From JAKORR01 sp964608495 (GTDB lineage: Bacteria; Armatimonadota; Zipacnadia; Zipacnadales; FEN-943): DNA of 10,763 bases. The DNA lies in NCBI GenBank assembly GCA_964608495.1, contig CAZSOQ010000185.1:1-10763 (forward strand), given 5' to 3'. Positions 4,904 to 10,763 of this stretch are shown here, piece after piece; positions within the stretch are counted from its first letter, which is position 1; each line of letters starts with the position of its first letter. Under the pieces are notes generated by a model. The model had not been told where the DNA came from, did not search any database, and saw only the letters and a list, made by a program, of their open reading frames with translations. The position numbers and the translations under genes are program-made.

Positions 4904-7900
4904 CTAGCCCTCGGACCAGACTCCCTCGCTGTTCCTGACCAGCACCTTCCAGAAGTACACCCGGTAGCTGCTTAGCGGCTGGCCGCCGTACGGGGCCTGC
5001 GCCGCCTCGCTCTCGACGACGCCGCTGTCCCACAGGTCGCCGACGCCGGCGTCCAGGCTCTGCTGGCTGGAGGCCACGAGCACGCGATAGGCGGACTGGG
5101 GCAGGCTCCTCGGGTCGGTGTAGGTCCACGAGAAGGTGGGCGTGGGGTCGGTGACGCCTGCCGGCGTGGCCTGGCCGTTGACGGCCTGGTCGCTCGCGCT
5201 CGGCCGCGGCGGGTCGCGCCGCTCGAGCCGCCAGGCATACAGCCGGGGCGAGGCCAGGACGGCCTGCGGGCGCCGCAGCCAGAACCGCACGCGCACGCAC
5301 TCCGCCGTGATCTCGCTCAGGGGCAGCGCCCCCCAGCGCACCGCGTGGTCGCAGTCGTCGGGCACGCTGGCACAGTCGTCCTCGCCGAAGCCGGCGATGA
5401 CGCGCTCGGTGTCCACGTCCACCAGCTCGACGCGGATCGAGCCCTCGCCCGGGTCGGCGTTGATGACCAGGTCCCGGTCCCAGCTCTCGCCGGGCCGCAG
5501 GATGGCGACCGTCTCGACCATGCCCTCGGTCCCGCCCTCGGCCAGCCCGTAGAGGGCCTCGCCGTTGTAGCGGATCGTAGCGATGTTCAGGCCCAGGTCG
5601 CAGGTGTAGTAGTAGATCCGGCGGTCGCCCAGGCGGAAGGTGGTCAGGATCAGCCGCTCAGTGCCCTCGCCGGGCACCGGGTTGCCGTCCATGAAGGACC
5701 CGTCGGGGAAGGCCTGCTGCCAGTGCGCGCCATCCTCGCTGATGCGCAGCGACCCGTCCGAGGTGCCCAGGCCGACGGCGCCGTCATCGTAGATGAAGGT
5801 GCCGCCCACGCTGTGCTCCGGCGAGCACAGCGGCGTGATCTGACGCCCCTCGCCCAGCGCCGTCCACACGCGCCCGTCCGACGAGCGCAAGCCGATGAGC
5901 GGCCTGATGTCGTGGGGCTCCTTGGTGTAGCCGAAGACCAGGCTCTTGCCGCGGGCGTAGGCGAGGTAGCGGCGGGCCGGGTACTCGGTATGGGGGTCGT
6001 AGAGCACGCCGTAGGAGGCGTCGCGGTTGGCCCAGGTGCCGGTGCCGCCGCCCGTGAGCTTGGGCACGTCCACGCCGCCGTTGACGCCCATCAGCGGGTT
6101 GTCGCGCCACCAGTGGCGCTGGCGGTCGAAGGTCCACCGGTCCTCGGCGCCCAGGAGCAGGCCCGACTGCGAGTGGTCGGGGTCGCCCATCTTGGCCGGG
6201 AACTGCATCATCCACTTCCCGTCGGGCAGGGGCAGGACCGTGGCCGTGAGCGTATACACCGTGGGGGTATCGGGCGCGCGGTCCACGGACATCGGCCCGC
6301 CCTCGAAGAAGGGATTGCTCTTGCCCTCGGGGGGCGTCTCGTCGGCCCAGTCTATCCGGCCCGTGGACTGGTTCCAGGTGCCGAGGATGTAGCCGATGCG
6401 CCGCGTGCCGCCGGTGTCCTCGCCCACCACGACGGCTAGGACTTCGTCGCCGCGCTCCTCGACGGGCCAGGGCGTGCCGCAGGACTTGGCGCGCCAGGGG
6501 GCGGTCTTCAGGTCGCCCTGCACGGCCGAGGGCGTGGCGTACTTCGTCGGCTTCTGGGTATCGAGGACGACGCCGCGCTGGCGCCAGACCTTGACCGACC
6601 GCCGCGGGGTGGTCAGGCCCTGCTCGCCCGCCGGCGCGATCCAGACCAGGAAGTCGTCGGCCAGGGACGGGCCCTGCTCGCCGTCGGCCCGCAGGAGCTG
6701 GTACTGCCAGGTCCCGGACATCTCGACCTTCTGCAGGCGCAGGGAGGCCTGGAAGCTGCCCGCGCTCCCCGAGCCCTTGGGCCGCCCGTAGAGCGCCGAG
6801 CCCTCGGTCGTGCCCAGTCGCCCGTAGCCCACGCCCTCCATGACCACGGTTCGCCCGCGGTCGAAGCGCAGGTAGTTGGGGTGGTAGCGCGAGGGGTAGT
6901 TCGCGTCGTACCAGTTGTCCTCGACGTACAGCCAGTCCAGCTCGGGGAAGTAGGCCTGGGAGGAACCGTGGGTCTCGTCGAGGACGACCTCGAGGTTCTG
7001 CCAGTCGCCCAGGGAGCCGTCGGCGTCCACGCCCTGCAGGCGGGCCCACTGGGCCACCACGCCCAGGTCGCCGGCGGCCGGGACGTTGGGCATCTCGGCC
7101 TCCAGCGTCAGGCGCTTGGTGGCGGGATCGTAGGACGTCACCTTCAGGGCCCGGCCCGCGTTCGCGCCGCGCAGGAACTGGCAGTAGGCGCCCTGCCAGC
7201 AGACGGCGTCGGTCTCATCCAGGTTGGTCTTGAAGGCCGCCTTGCCGTTGCCCGCGTCGCTCTGGACGGTGAAGGCCTGGAAAGACCCGTAGCCGTTGGG
7301 GTCGAAGACGTTGGCCGAGGCCACGGGGTAGTGCACGTAGTCCACGGACCCCAGCCGCACCCGCTGGCTCCTCGGCGCGCCGTCGCTGTTGATCCGCAGG
7401 CGCACGCGGTAGGTGCAGGGCGGCTGCAGCGTGCGCACGGGCGTGAGGGTGAGCAGCTTGCCGTCGCTGCTCAGGCGCCCGCCCGGCACCAGCGGGCCGC
7501 GGTTCACATCCTGCTGGCCCGCGTCGGCCGGCAGCACGATCCGACCCTCCGTGGCGTCGTTCTCGATGCTGTAGCTCTCGGGCTGGTGCCCCGGGTGGAA
7601 GATCGCTCCCACGGGGCAGCGGTCGAACTCCTGGCCGTCGTGCCGCGGCCGTCCCAGGAAGTAGGTCTGCCGCGCGTACTCGAACTGCCCGTCCGGCAGG
7701 CGGCAGTAGCGGTCCGGGGCCGGGCAGGCCGTGGTGTACAGCTCGCCGTCGCCTTCCGCCACGTCGGCGCCGTACCCGCCATCGAAGGTGGCCAGGAAGG
7801 TGAAGGTGCCCGCGCCGTCCTCGGCCACCGGCACGTAGCGCGGTCCCTCGGCGTACAGGTTCGCGATCTGCACGGCCGTCAGCTTCCCGCTCCACGCGGC

Positions 7901-8386
7901 CAGGTACTGCAGGTAGACCGGGAGGGCCCGCGCGCCGGCGGCCTGGGGACCCAGGTACATCCGCAGCGGCCCCGCGGCGGGCGATCCGCACTCGACCCAC
8001 CCGCTGTCGTAGCTGTCGTTGACGAAGACGCGCAGGTGGCCGGTGGTCAGGTCCCACGAGCAGGCGAGCATCTGCCAGCCGCAGCGGCCCGTGAGGCTGA
8101 TGCGGTCGGCGTAGTTGGACGGTGCCACGAAGGTCCGCTGGCCGCTGCCGTCATAGACCGCCCAGCCATAGAAGCACTCGTTGTGCAGGGCCGAGAGGGT
8201 CTCGTTGTTGGGGTCGGCCACGGCGCGCAGCAGGCGATTGGCCTGGGAGCTACCGGGCTGGAGGGCTGTGGCATAGGCCCAGAGGACAAGGGTACCTGTG
8301 CCGTCCGGGCCGAAGGTGAGGTTACCGGGGGCCGAGTAGTACACGTCGGCACCGCGGGGATCAACATACATCAAGGCACGCTTCAT
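4904..8386 (-). CDS. Large modular carbohydrate-recognition protein: LamG-like, beta-propeller, rhamnosidase-type Fn3
   Basis: A 1160-residue protein. The start is ATG 8386 because AGAGGTG (8392-8398) precedes it; an upstream in-frame ATG at 8494 has no ribosome site and a Pro/Ala-rich low-complexity lead. Residues ~20-180 are LamG-like (TGTLVLWAYAT, GWQMLACSWD, closing YLAAWSGKLTAVQIANLY). Residues ~520-930 look like a propeller with Asp-box-like turns: S-S-D-G-R-V-W at 835 and S-E-D-G-A-H-W at 883. Residues ~930-1055 (ATIRYNGEALYGLAEGG, INADPGEGSIRVELVD, GFGEDDC, VRW, VRVRFWL, LYAWRLE) match the beta-sandwich that follows such propellers in Planctomycetota sialidase-like proteins. Residues 1075-1160 resemble the N-terminal Fn3-like domain of alpha-L-rhamnosidases (PTFSWTY, AYRVLVASS, LWDSGVV, YFWKVLVRN). 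There is no signal peptide. The last strand of that domain seems clipped. A tail adsorption or glycan-degrading fibre is likely; enzymatic activity is unproven. Confidence 0.85.
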   Translation of the reverse strand: MKRALMYVDPRGADVYYSAPGNLTFGPDGTGTLVLWAYATALQPGSSQANRLLRAVADPNNETLSALHNECFYGWAVYDGSGQRTFVAPSNYADRISLTGRCGWQMLACSWDLTTGHLRVFVNDSYDSGWVECGSPAAGPLRMYLGPQAAGARALPVYLQYLAAWSGKLTAVQIANLYAEGPRYVPVAEDGAGTFTFLATFDGGYGADVAEGDGELYTTACPAPDRYCRLPDGQFEYARQTYFLGRPRHDGQEFDRCPVGAIFHPGHQPESYSIENDATEGRIVLPADAGQQDVNRGPLVPGGRLSSDGKLLTLTPVRTLQPPCTYRVRLRINSDGAPRSQRVRLGSVDYVHYPVASANVFDPNGYGSFQAFTVQSDAGNGKAAFKTNLDETDAVCWQGAYCQFLRGANAGRALKVTSYDPATKRLTLEAEMPNVPAAGDLGVVAQWARLQGVDADGSLGDWQNLEVVLDETHGSSQAYFPELDWLYVEDNWYDANYPSRYHPNYLRFDRGRTVVMEGVGYGRLGTTEGSALYGRPKGSGSAGSFQASLRLQKVEMSGTWQYQLLRADGEQGPSLADDFLVWIAPAGEQGLTTPRRSVKVWRQRGVVLDTQKPTKYATPSAVQGDLKTAPWRAKSCGTPWPVEERGDEVLAVVVGEDTGGTRRIGYILGTWNQSTGRIDWADETPPEGKSNPFFEGGPMSVDRAPDTPTVYTLTATVLPLPDGKWMMQFPAKMGDPDHSQSGLLLGAEDRWTFDRQRHWWRDNPLMGVNGGVDVPKLTGGGTGTWANRDASYGVLYDPHTEYPARRYLAYARGKSLVFGYTKEPHDIRPLIGLRSSDGRVWTALGEGRQITPLCSPEHSVGGTFIYDDGAVGLGTSDGSLRISEDGAHWQQAFPDGSFMDGNPVPGEGTERLILTTFRLGDRRIYYYTCDLGLNIATIRYNGEALYGLAEGGTEGMVETVAILRPGESWDRDLVINADPGEGSIRVELVDVDTERVIAGFGEDDCASVPDDCDHAVRWGALPLSEITAECVRVRFWLRRPQAVLASPRLYAWRLERRDPPRPSASDQAVNGQATPAGVTDPTPTFSWTYTDPRSLPQSAYRVLVASSQQSLDAGVGDLWDSGVVESEAAQAPYGGQPLSSYRVYFWKVLVRNSEGVWSEG

Positions 8387-8400
8387 TCTTGCACCTCTTA

Positions 8401-8475
8401 AGGTTGCGAAGCAACCTCGTGGTAAGGGGCTTGGCCGGCGCGCGGCCGGCGGACCAGCCGGCACAGCAGCCGGCG
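8401..8475. other. Cluster of three hairpins in the leader of the minus-strand operon
   Basis: Perfect hairpins lie in a row: AGGTTGC (8401-8407), loop GAA, GCAACCT (8411-8417); GCCGGC (8434-8439), loop GCGCG, GCCGGC (8445-8450); GCCGGC (8457-8462), loop ACAGCA, GCCGGC (8469-8474). The first ends just before the ribosome site of the 1160-residue gene. None has a T-tract, so they are leader structures or repeat remnants rather than clear terminators. I found no convincing promoter for the minus strand in 8387-8671, and no gene there. Confidence 0.45.
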
Positions 8476-8584
8476 TTGCGGAGCTGGGCTTCACTGCGGG
8501 GCGTCAGGAGTCGGATACCCCGCTGGGGTAGGGCGTGCGCCGGCACCTGCCGGGGCGCGTGCGGCACCAGCACCGATCCCTGCC

Positions 8585-8614
8585 TTGCACGCCCAGCCGA
8601 CCTCGCCATATACT
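8585..8614 (+). promoter_or_regulatory. Sigma70-type promoter for the stalk-YARHG gene
   Basis: TTGCAC (8585-8590), an 18-nt spacer and TATACT (8609-8614) form a near-consensus -35/-10 pair. Transcription would start near 8621, leaving a leader of about 50 nt before the ATG at 8672. Confidence 0.6.
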
Positions 8615-8671
8615 GCCCACGGGTATGCGTATGCGAACCACTCTCGCGAGATAACCGGGAGGGACTCCTTG

Positions 8672-9433
8672 ATGAACCGCCGCGTTGGCTTGGTCTTGGC
8701 CGTCTGGCTCGTCGCCGTGACCCTGTGCTGGGCCACCGAGTACATCTCCGCCCCCCGCGTGGAAGTCGGCGGGCGCCTGCTCGTCCCCCTGCGGGGCGTG
8801 CTCGAAAGCCTCGGCTTCGCCGTGGACTACGTCCCCGTCGGCAGCAGCTTCATCATCTCCATCACACCCGGGCCCAACGCGCCGCCCTCGAACGTCAATG
8901 AGGTCATCCTCACCGGCGGCTCCAGCGTCGCCATCATCAACACCGAGCATGGCCAGAGGCGCGAGAGCATGGGGCTGTCACCACGCGTCATCAGCAGCAA
9001 GACCTACGTGCCCCTGCGCTTCGTCGCCGAGGCCTTCGGGTATGACGTGGACTACCAGGGCAGCTACGTGGACTTCATCTGGGGCGACAACACCGCCGTG
9101 CGGCTCATGCTCGGGGGCGGCGGCGGCTCATCGTCGGGCGGCGGCGGTGGCGGCGGCCAGATCGCGCCGTGGACCGCCAGCCGCAAGGCCACGAACGCTG
9201 ACCTGGCGGGCTATAGCAACTGGACCCTGACCCTCATGCGTAACGAGATCTACGCCCGCCACGGCAGGCCCTTCGAGAACGCCCACGTCCGCGCGTACTT
9301 CCTCAACCAGCCGTGGTACGCCCCCAACGCCAGCTTCCGGGAGAGCTGGCTGAACTCGGTGGAGAAGTACAACGCGGACTTCATCAAGCGCTACCAGGTG
9401 AACGTGTTCGGCGGCACGGCAACCCATCCGTAG
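8672..9433 (+). CDS. Secreted copper-amine-oxidase-N (stalk) domain protein with C-terminal YARHG domain
   Basis: A 253-residue protein. ATG 8672 is chosen because GGGAGGG lies 8 nt upstream and a signal peptide follows at once (MNRRVGLVLAVWLVAVTLCWA, residues 1-21). An extension to 8585 would bury that signal. Residues ~25-138 are two half-repeats of the CuAO-N-like stalk domain: RLLVPLRGVLESLGFAVDY and, near 110, KTYVPLRFVAEAFGYDVDY, each followed by a short strand. A Gly/Ser linker (147-162, including runs of 5 and 7 Gly) leads to a YARHG domain (~168-242) with LMRNEIYARHGRPF, YFLNQPWY and the NSVEKYNADFI helix. Both domains are typical of exported cell-envelope proteins; the stalk domain is not a catalytic amine oxidase. 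It has its own promoter and is divergent from the phage-like operon. Confidence 0.9.
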   Translation: MNRRVGLVLAVWLVAVTLCWATEYISAPRVEVGGRLLVPLRGVLESLGFAVDYVPVGSSFIISITPGPNAPPSNVNEVILTGGSSVAIINTEHGQRRESMGLSPRVISSKTYVPLRFVAEAFGYDVDYQGSYVDFIWGDNTAVRLMLGGGGGSSSGGGGGGGQIAPWTASRKATNADLAGYSNWTLTLMRNEIYARHGRPFENAHVRAYFLNQPWYAPNASFRESWLNSVEKYNADFIKRYQVNVFGGTATHP

Positions 9434-9442
9434 CGGACGGAT
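9426..9442 (+). terminator. Weak hairpin across the stop codon of the stalk-YARHG gene
   Basis: ATCCGT (9426-9431) and ACGGAT (9437-9442) form a 6-bp stem with a 5-nt loop that includes the last bases of the TAG. There is no T-tract, so a role as terminator is doubtful. The repeats directly downstream form stronger stems. Confidence 0.3.
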
Positions 9443-9446
9443 AGTA

Positions 9447-9491
9447 GGGACCACCGCACGGCCACCTCCGCAGGCTGAAGCCTGCGACTAC
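9447..9491 (+). repeat. Dispersed hairpin repeat, copy A (short-loop form)
   Basis: 45 nt running from the head GGGACCACCGC through CCACCTC, stem CGCAGGC (9469-9475), loop TGAA and GCCTGCG (9480-9486) to the tail GACTAC. It begins 13 nt after the stop codon of the stalk-YARHG gene. A further hairpin, CTGGGG (9491-9496) / CCCCAG (9505-9510), follows. Confidence 0.7.
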
Positions 9492-9550
9492 TGGGGGCCG
9501 CCGTCCCCAGCCCGAGCAGACCCTGGCCGTCATCGAGACCTCGGAGTGGC

Positions 9551-9595
9551 GTAGGCGCGGGCTTTAGCCCGCGGCGGTGGTGGTGTGGTGATTAT
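9551..9595 (-). repeat. Dispersed hairpin repeat, copy B (inverted copy of A)
   Basis: Aligned to the reverse complement of copy A, 33 of 45 bases agree, and 32 of the first 40. The stem is CGCGGGC (9556-9562), loop TTTA, GCCCGCG (9567-9573). An A-T pair of copy A is a G-C pair here, so both partners changed. A and B are placed tail to tail about 60 nt apart. Confidence 0.68.
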
Positions 9596-9604
9596 CGCAG
9601 TCCA

Positions 9605-9631
9605 GACCACCGCGCGGCCACCCCCGCAGGC
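9605..9631 (+). repeat. Dispersed hairpin repeat, copy C (head half only)
   Basis: GACCACCGCGCGG, CCACCCCC and GCAGGC repeat the head and left stem arm of copy A, but no right arm or GACTAC tail follows. It appears to be a truncated copy. Confidence 0.55.
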
Positions 9632-9653
9632 CAGGAAGGTTCAGCGGCGTATA

Positions 9654-9728
9654 GGGACCACAGCCCCTCCACCCCCGCAGGCACGCGGCGGGAGCTGCTG
9701 CACGGCTCGCGCCGCGACCTGCGACTAC
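9654..9728 (+). repeat. Dispersed hairpin repeat, copy D (long-loop form)
   Basis: 75 nt: the head GGGACCACAGC, CCACCCCC, outer stem CGCAGG (9676-9681) / CCTGCG (9718-9723), inner stem CGCGGCG (9684-9690) / CGCCGCG (9710-9716), and the tail GACTAC. The loop is expanded to a nested hairpin as in copies E and F. The 9434-9806 stretch holds copies A-D and no credible gene. Confidence 0.65.
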
Positions 9729-9773
9729 AGGAACGCCCCGGCAGGTATCCTCCGTGGCCACGTCGAACATCTT

Positions 9774-9816
9774 AGGGACACATCTCGCCCGCCTGAGTGA
9801 GCAATCATGTGTCCCT
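9774..9816 (+). repeat. Perfect 10-bp inverted repeat enclosing the ribosome site and start of the DUF2330 gene
   Basis: AGGGACACAT (9774-9783) is the exact reverse complement of ATGTGTCCCT (9807-9816), with 23 nt between. The right arm begins with the ATG start codon and the loop holds the weak GAGTGAG ribosome site. If folded in the mRNA it would hide the start codon. It could equally be a small palindromic mobile element or an operator. Confidence 0.6.
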
Positions 9817-10763
9817 TGGTTCTTGTGGCTGCGCTCGTGTACCTCTGCTGTGCCGTGCGGGCCGACGGCTTCGTGGTGCTTCAGTGGGAAACGGGCGATT
9901 GGCGCGAGTCGGCGACCCCTGGGGCCCCGGCCTCCGACGCGGCCTGGCGCCCCTCGGAGACCGACCAGCGCGCCGTGATCGTCTGGCGCGACGGCCGCGA
10001 GACGCTGCTCCTGCAGGTCGGCCTGGGCAGCCCCAGCACGGACGTCGCCTGGGTAGTGCCCGTGCCGTCGCTGCCCGTGCAGGACGACGTGTTCCTCGCG
10101 AACCGGGAGTTCCTCGCGACCGCCTTTGCGGAAACGGAGCCCGTGCGCCGGCGGGCGCTGCGGATGGGCAACGGCCAGACGGCCCTGTCGTCGCTTTGGC
10201 TCGTGCTACCCCTCGCGGCGGTGGGGTCGGCCACGCTGAGCAGCAGCCGCGCGTCGGGCACGGGCGGCGAAGATGCCAGTGGCCTGTCGGTCGAGCTGCG
10301 CGGCCAGTTCCCGCTGGGGCCCTACGAGATCGCCCTGCTGCAGGCAGCCCGCGCCGATGACCTCGACCGCTGGCTGGGGCAACACGGCTTCGTCCTGCCC
10401 CAGCGGGTGCGGGCGGACTTCGTCTCGCTGGCGGAGGACTACATCGCCCGCGGCTGGTGCTTCGTGGCGGCGCGGGCGGCCCGCGAGGAGCCCGAGGCGA
10501 CGCAGGCGAGCGTCCCTGCGGCGGCCACCAGGCTGAGCGACCTGCCGCCGCTGGGCCTGAGCTTCGCCGCCGAGGCGCCGGTGTACCCGCTGAAGATCAC
10601 CCGGCTGTCGGCCCCGCCGCGGATGGCCCTGCGGCTGGTGGTGCTGGCGCCCGAGGCCGTGCGGGTCTCGGGGGTGTCGGAGATGCATGTGCAGGACCTG
10701 GCCAAGGCCGCGCGGCCCCTCGGGCCGTGTCCAGCGGCGGTTGTGGGCCGAGAACTCGCCGAT
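9807..10763 (+). CDS. DUF2330 family secreted protein, 3'-truncated by the window edge
   Basis: An open frame from ATG 9807 to the last base gives 319 residues with no stop. Residues 1-19 (MCPLVLVAALVYLCCAVRA) form a signal peptide, so the mature protein starts DGFVV. The DUF2330 signature is clear: QRAVIVW-RDGRETLLLQVGLG (55-74), the core AWVVPVPSLPVQDDVF (81-96), then YEIALLQAARADDLDRWLGQ-HGFVLP (173-198) with a terminal DYIARGWCFVAARA (211-224), and PLKITRLSAPPRMALRLVVLA (261-281). The family is exported and of unknown biochemical role. Starting at ATG 9807 gives the signal peptide directly after a weak GAGTGAG site. The Pro/Val-rich core and the C-terminal position of the helix agree with family order. 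It is codirectional with the stalk-YARHG gene but separated from it by 373 nt of repeats, so it is probably independently controlled. Confidence 0.88.
   Translation, partial: MCPLVLVAALVYLCCAVRADGFVVLQWETGDWRESATPGAPASDAAWRPSETDQRAVIVWRDGRETLLLQVGLGSPSTDVAWVVPVPSLPVQDDVFLANREFLATAFAETEPVRRRALRMGNGQTALSSLWLVLPLAAVGSATLSSSRASGTGGEDASGLSVELRGQFPLGPYEIALLQAARADDLDRWLGQHGFVLPQRVRADFVSLAEDYIARGWCFVAARAAREEPEATQASVPAAATRLSDLPPLGLSFAAEAPVYPLKITRLSAPPRMALRLVVLAPEAVRVSGVSEMHVQDLAKAARPLGPCPAAVVGRELAD

Noticed and set aside
4620..5300. 226-codon minus-strand frame spanning the gap at 4684-4903
   Set aside because: It runs through repeat copies E and F out of frame with both flanking genes and has no ribosome site. 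Its product is Arg/Ala/Pro-rich.
5345..6439. 364-codon plus-strand open frame
   Set aside because: Antisense to the propeller region of the large gene, with a biased low-complexity product and no credible start site.
6881..8401. 506-codon plus-strand open frame
   Set aside because: It lies entirely antisense to the 1160-residue gene, whose domains are recognisable. Composition is Val/Gly/Ala/Arg-rich without domain pattern.
8387..8494. 36-codon N-terminal extension of the large protein
   Set aside because: No ribosome site before the ATG at 8494, and the peptide is Ala/Pro-rich. ATG 8386 has a strong AGAGGTG site.
8504..8950. 148-codon minus-strand frame
   Set aside because: It overlaps the stalk-YARHG coding sequence and its promoter on the opposite strand, and is Asp/Gly/Ala-rich as expected of a shadow.
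9447..9728. CRISPR array
   Set aside because: Copies differ in length, orientation and spacing, and no regular spacers are present.
9564..9800. Small frames on both strands within the repeat region
   Set aside because: They consist of repeat copies B-D read as protein and have no ribosome site or conserved pattern.

Overview
The window is very G+C-rich and splits into two blocks that diverge from a short gap at about 8387-8671. I cannot name the organism. A secreted copper-amine-oxidase-type 'stalk' domain protein with a YARHG domain, a DUF2330 protein, strong GGAGG-type ribosome sites and a beta-propeller of a style common in Planctomycetota-like genomes all suggest an uncultured bacterium of the Armatimonadota/Planctomycetota kind. 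This is an inference, not an identification.

Minus-strand block (8386 down to 1). Nine tightly packed genes plus one possible small ORF are all read leftwards. Reading in order of transcription: a 1160-residue modular carbohydrate-recognition protein (LamG-like, beta-propeller, rhamnosidase-type Fn3); a 141-residue BppU-N-like protein; a 96-residue Trp/Gly-rich basic protein; a 258-residue tail-fibre/baseplate-like protein; a 138-residue tail-terminator-like protein; a possible 30-codon leader ORF; a 402-residue LamG protein; a 125-residue second BppU-N-like protein; a 101-residue Asp-box (BNR-like) protein; and a partial gene leaving the window at its left edge. Most have clear Shine-Dalgarno sites, and two junctions have gaps of only 3 nt. 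Together they look like the tail, fibre and host-recognition end of a prophage or a domesticated phage-tail-like particle. No capsid, terminase, integrase, holin or lysin gene is visible here.

Plus-strand block (8585-10763). A good sigma70-type promoter drives a secreted stalk-YARHG protein. A 373-nt non-coding stretch packed with hairpin repeats follows, then the 5' part of a secreted DUF2330 protein that runs off the right edge. These look like host genes.

A family of short structured repeats links the two blocks. Its members have a tail reading GACTAC (or GTAGTC on the other strand), a GC-rich stem, and a pyrimidine-rich head like GACCACCGC...CCACC. Copies lie at 9447-9728 beside the host genes and at 4770-4902 inside the phage-like operon, with simpler relatives at 692-776. 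Stem changes between copies are compensatory, which suggests a folded REP/BIME-like element family. Their presence on both sides suggests the phage-like operon has long been resident in this genome.
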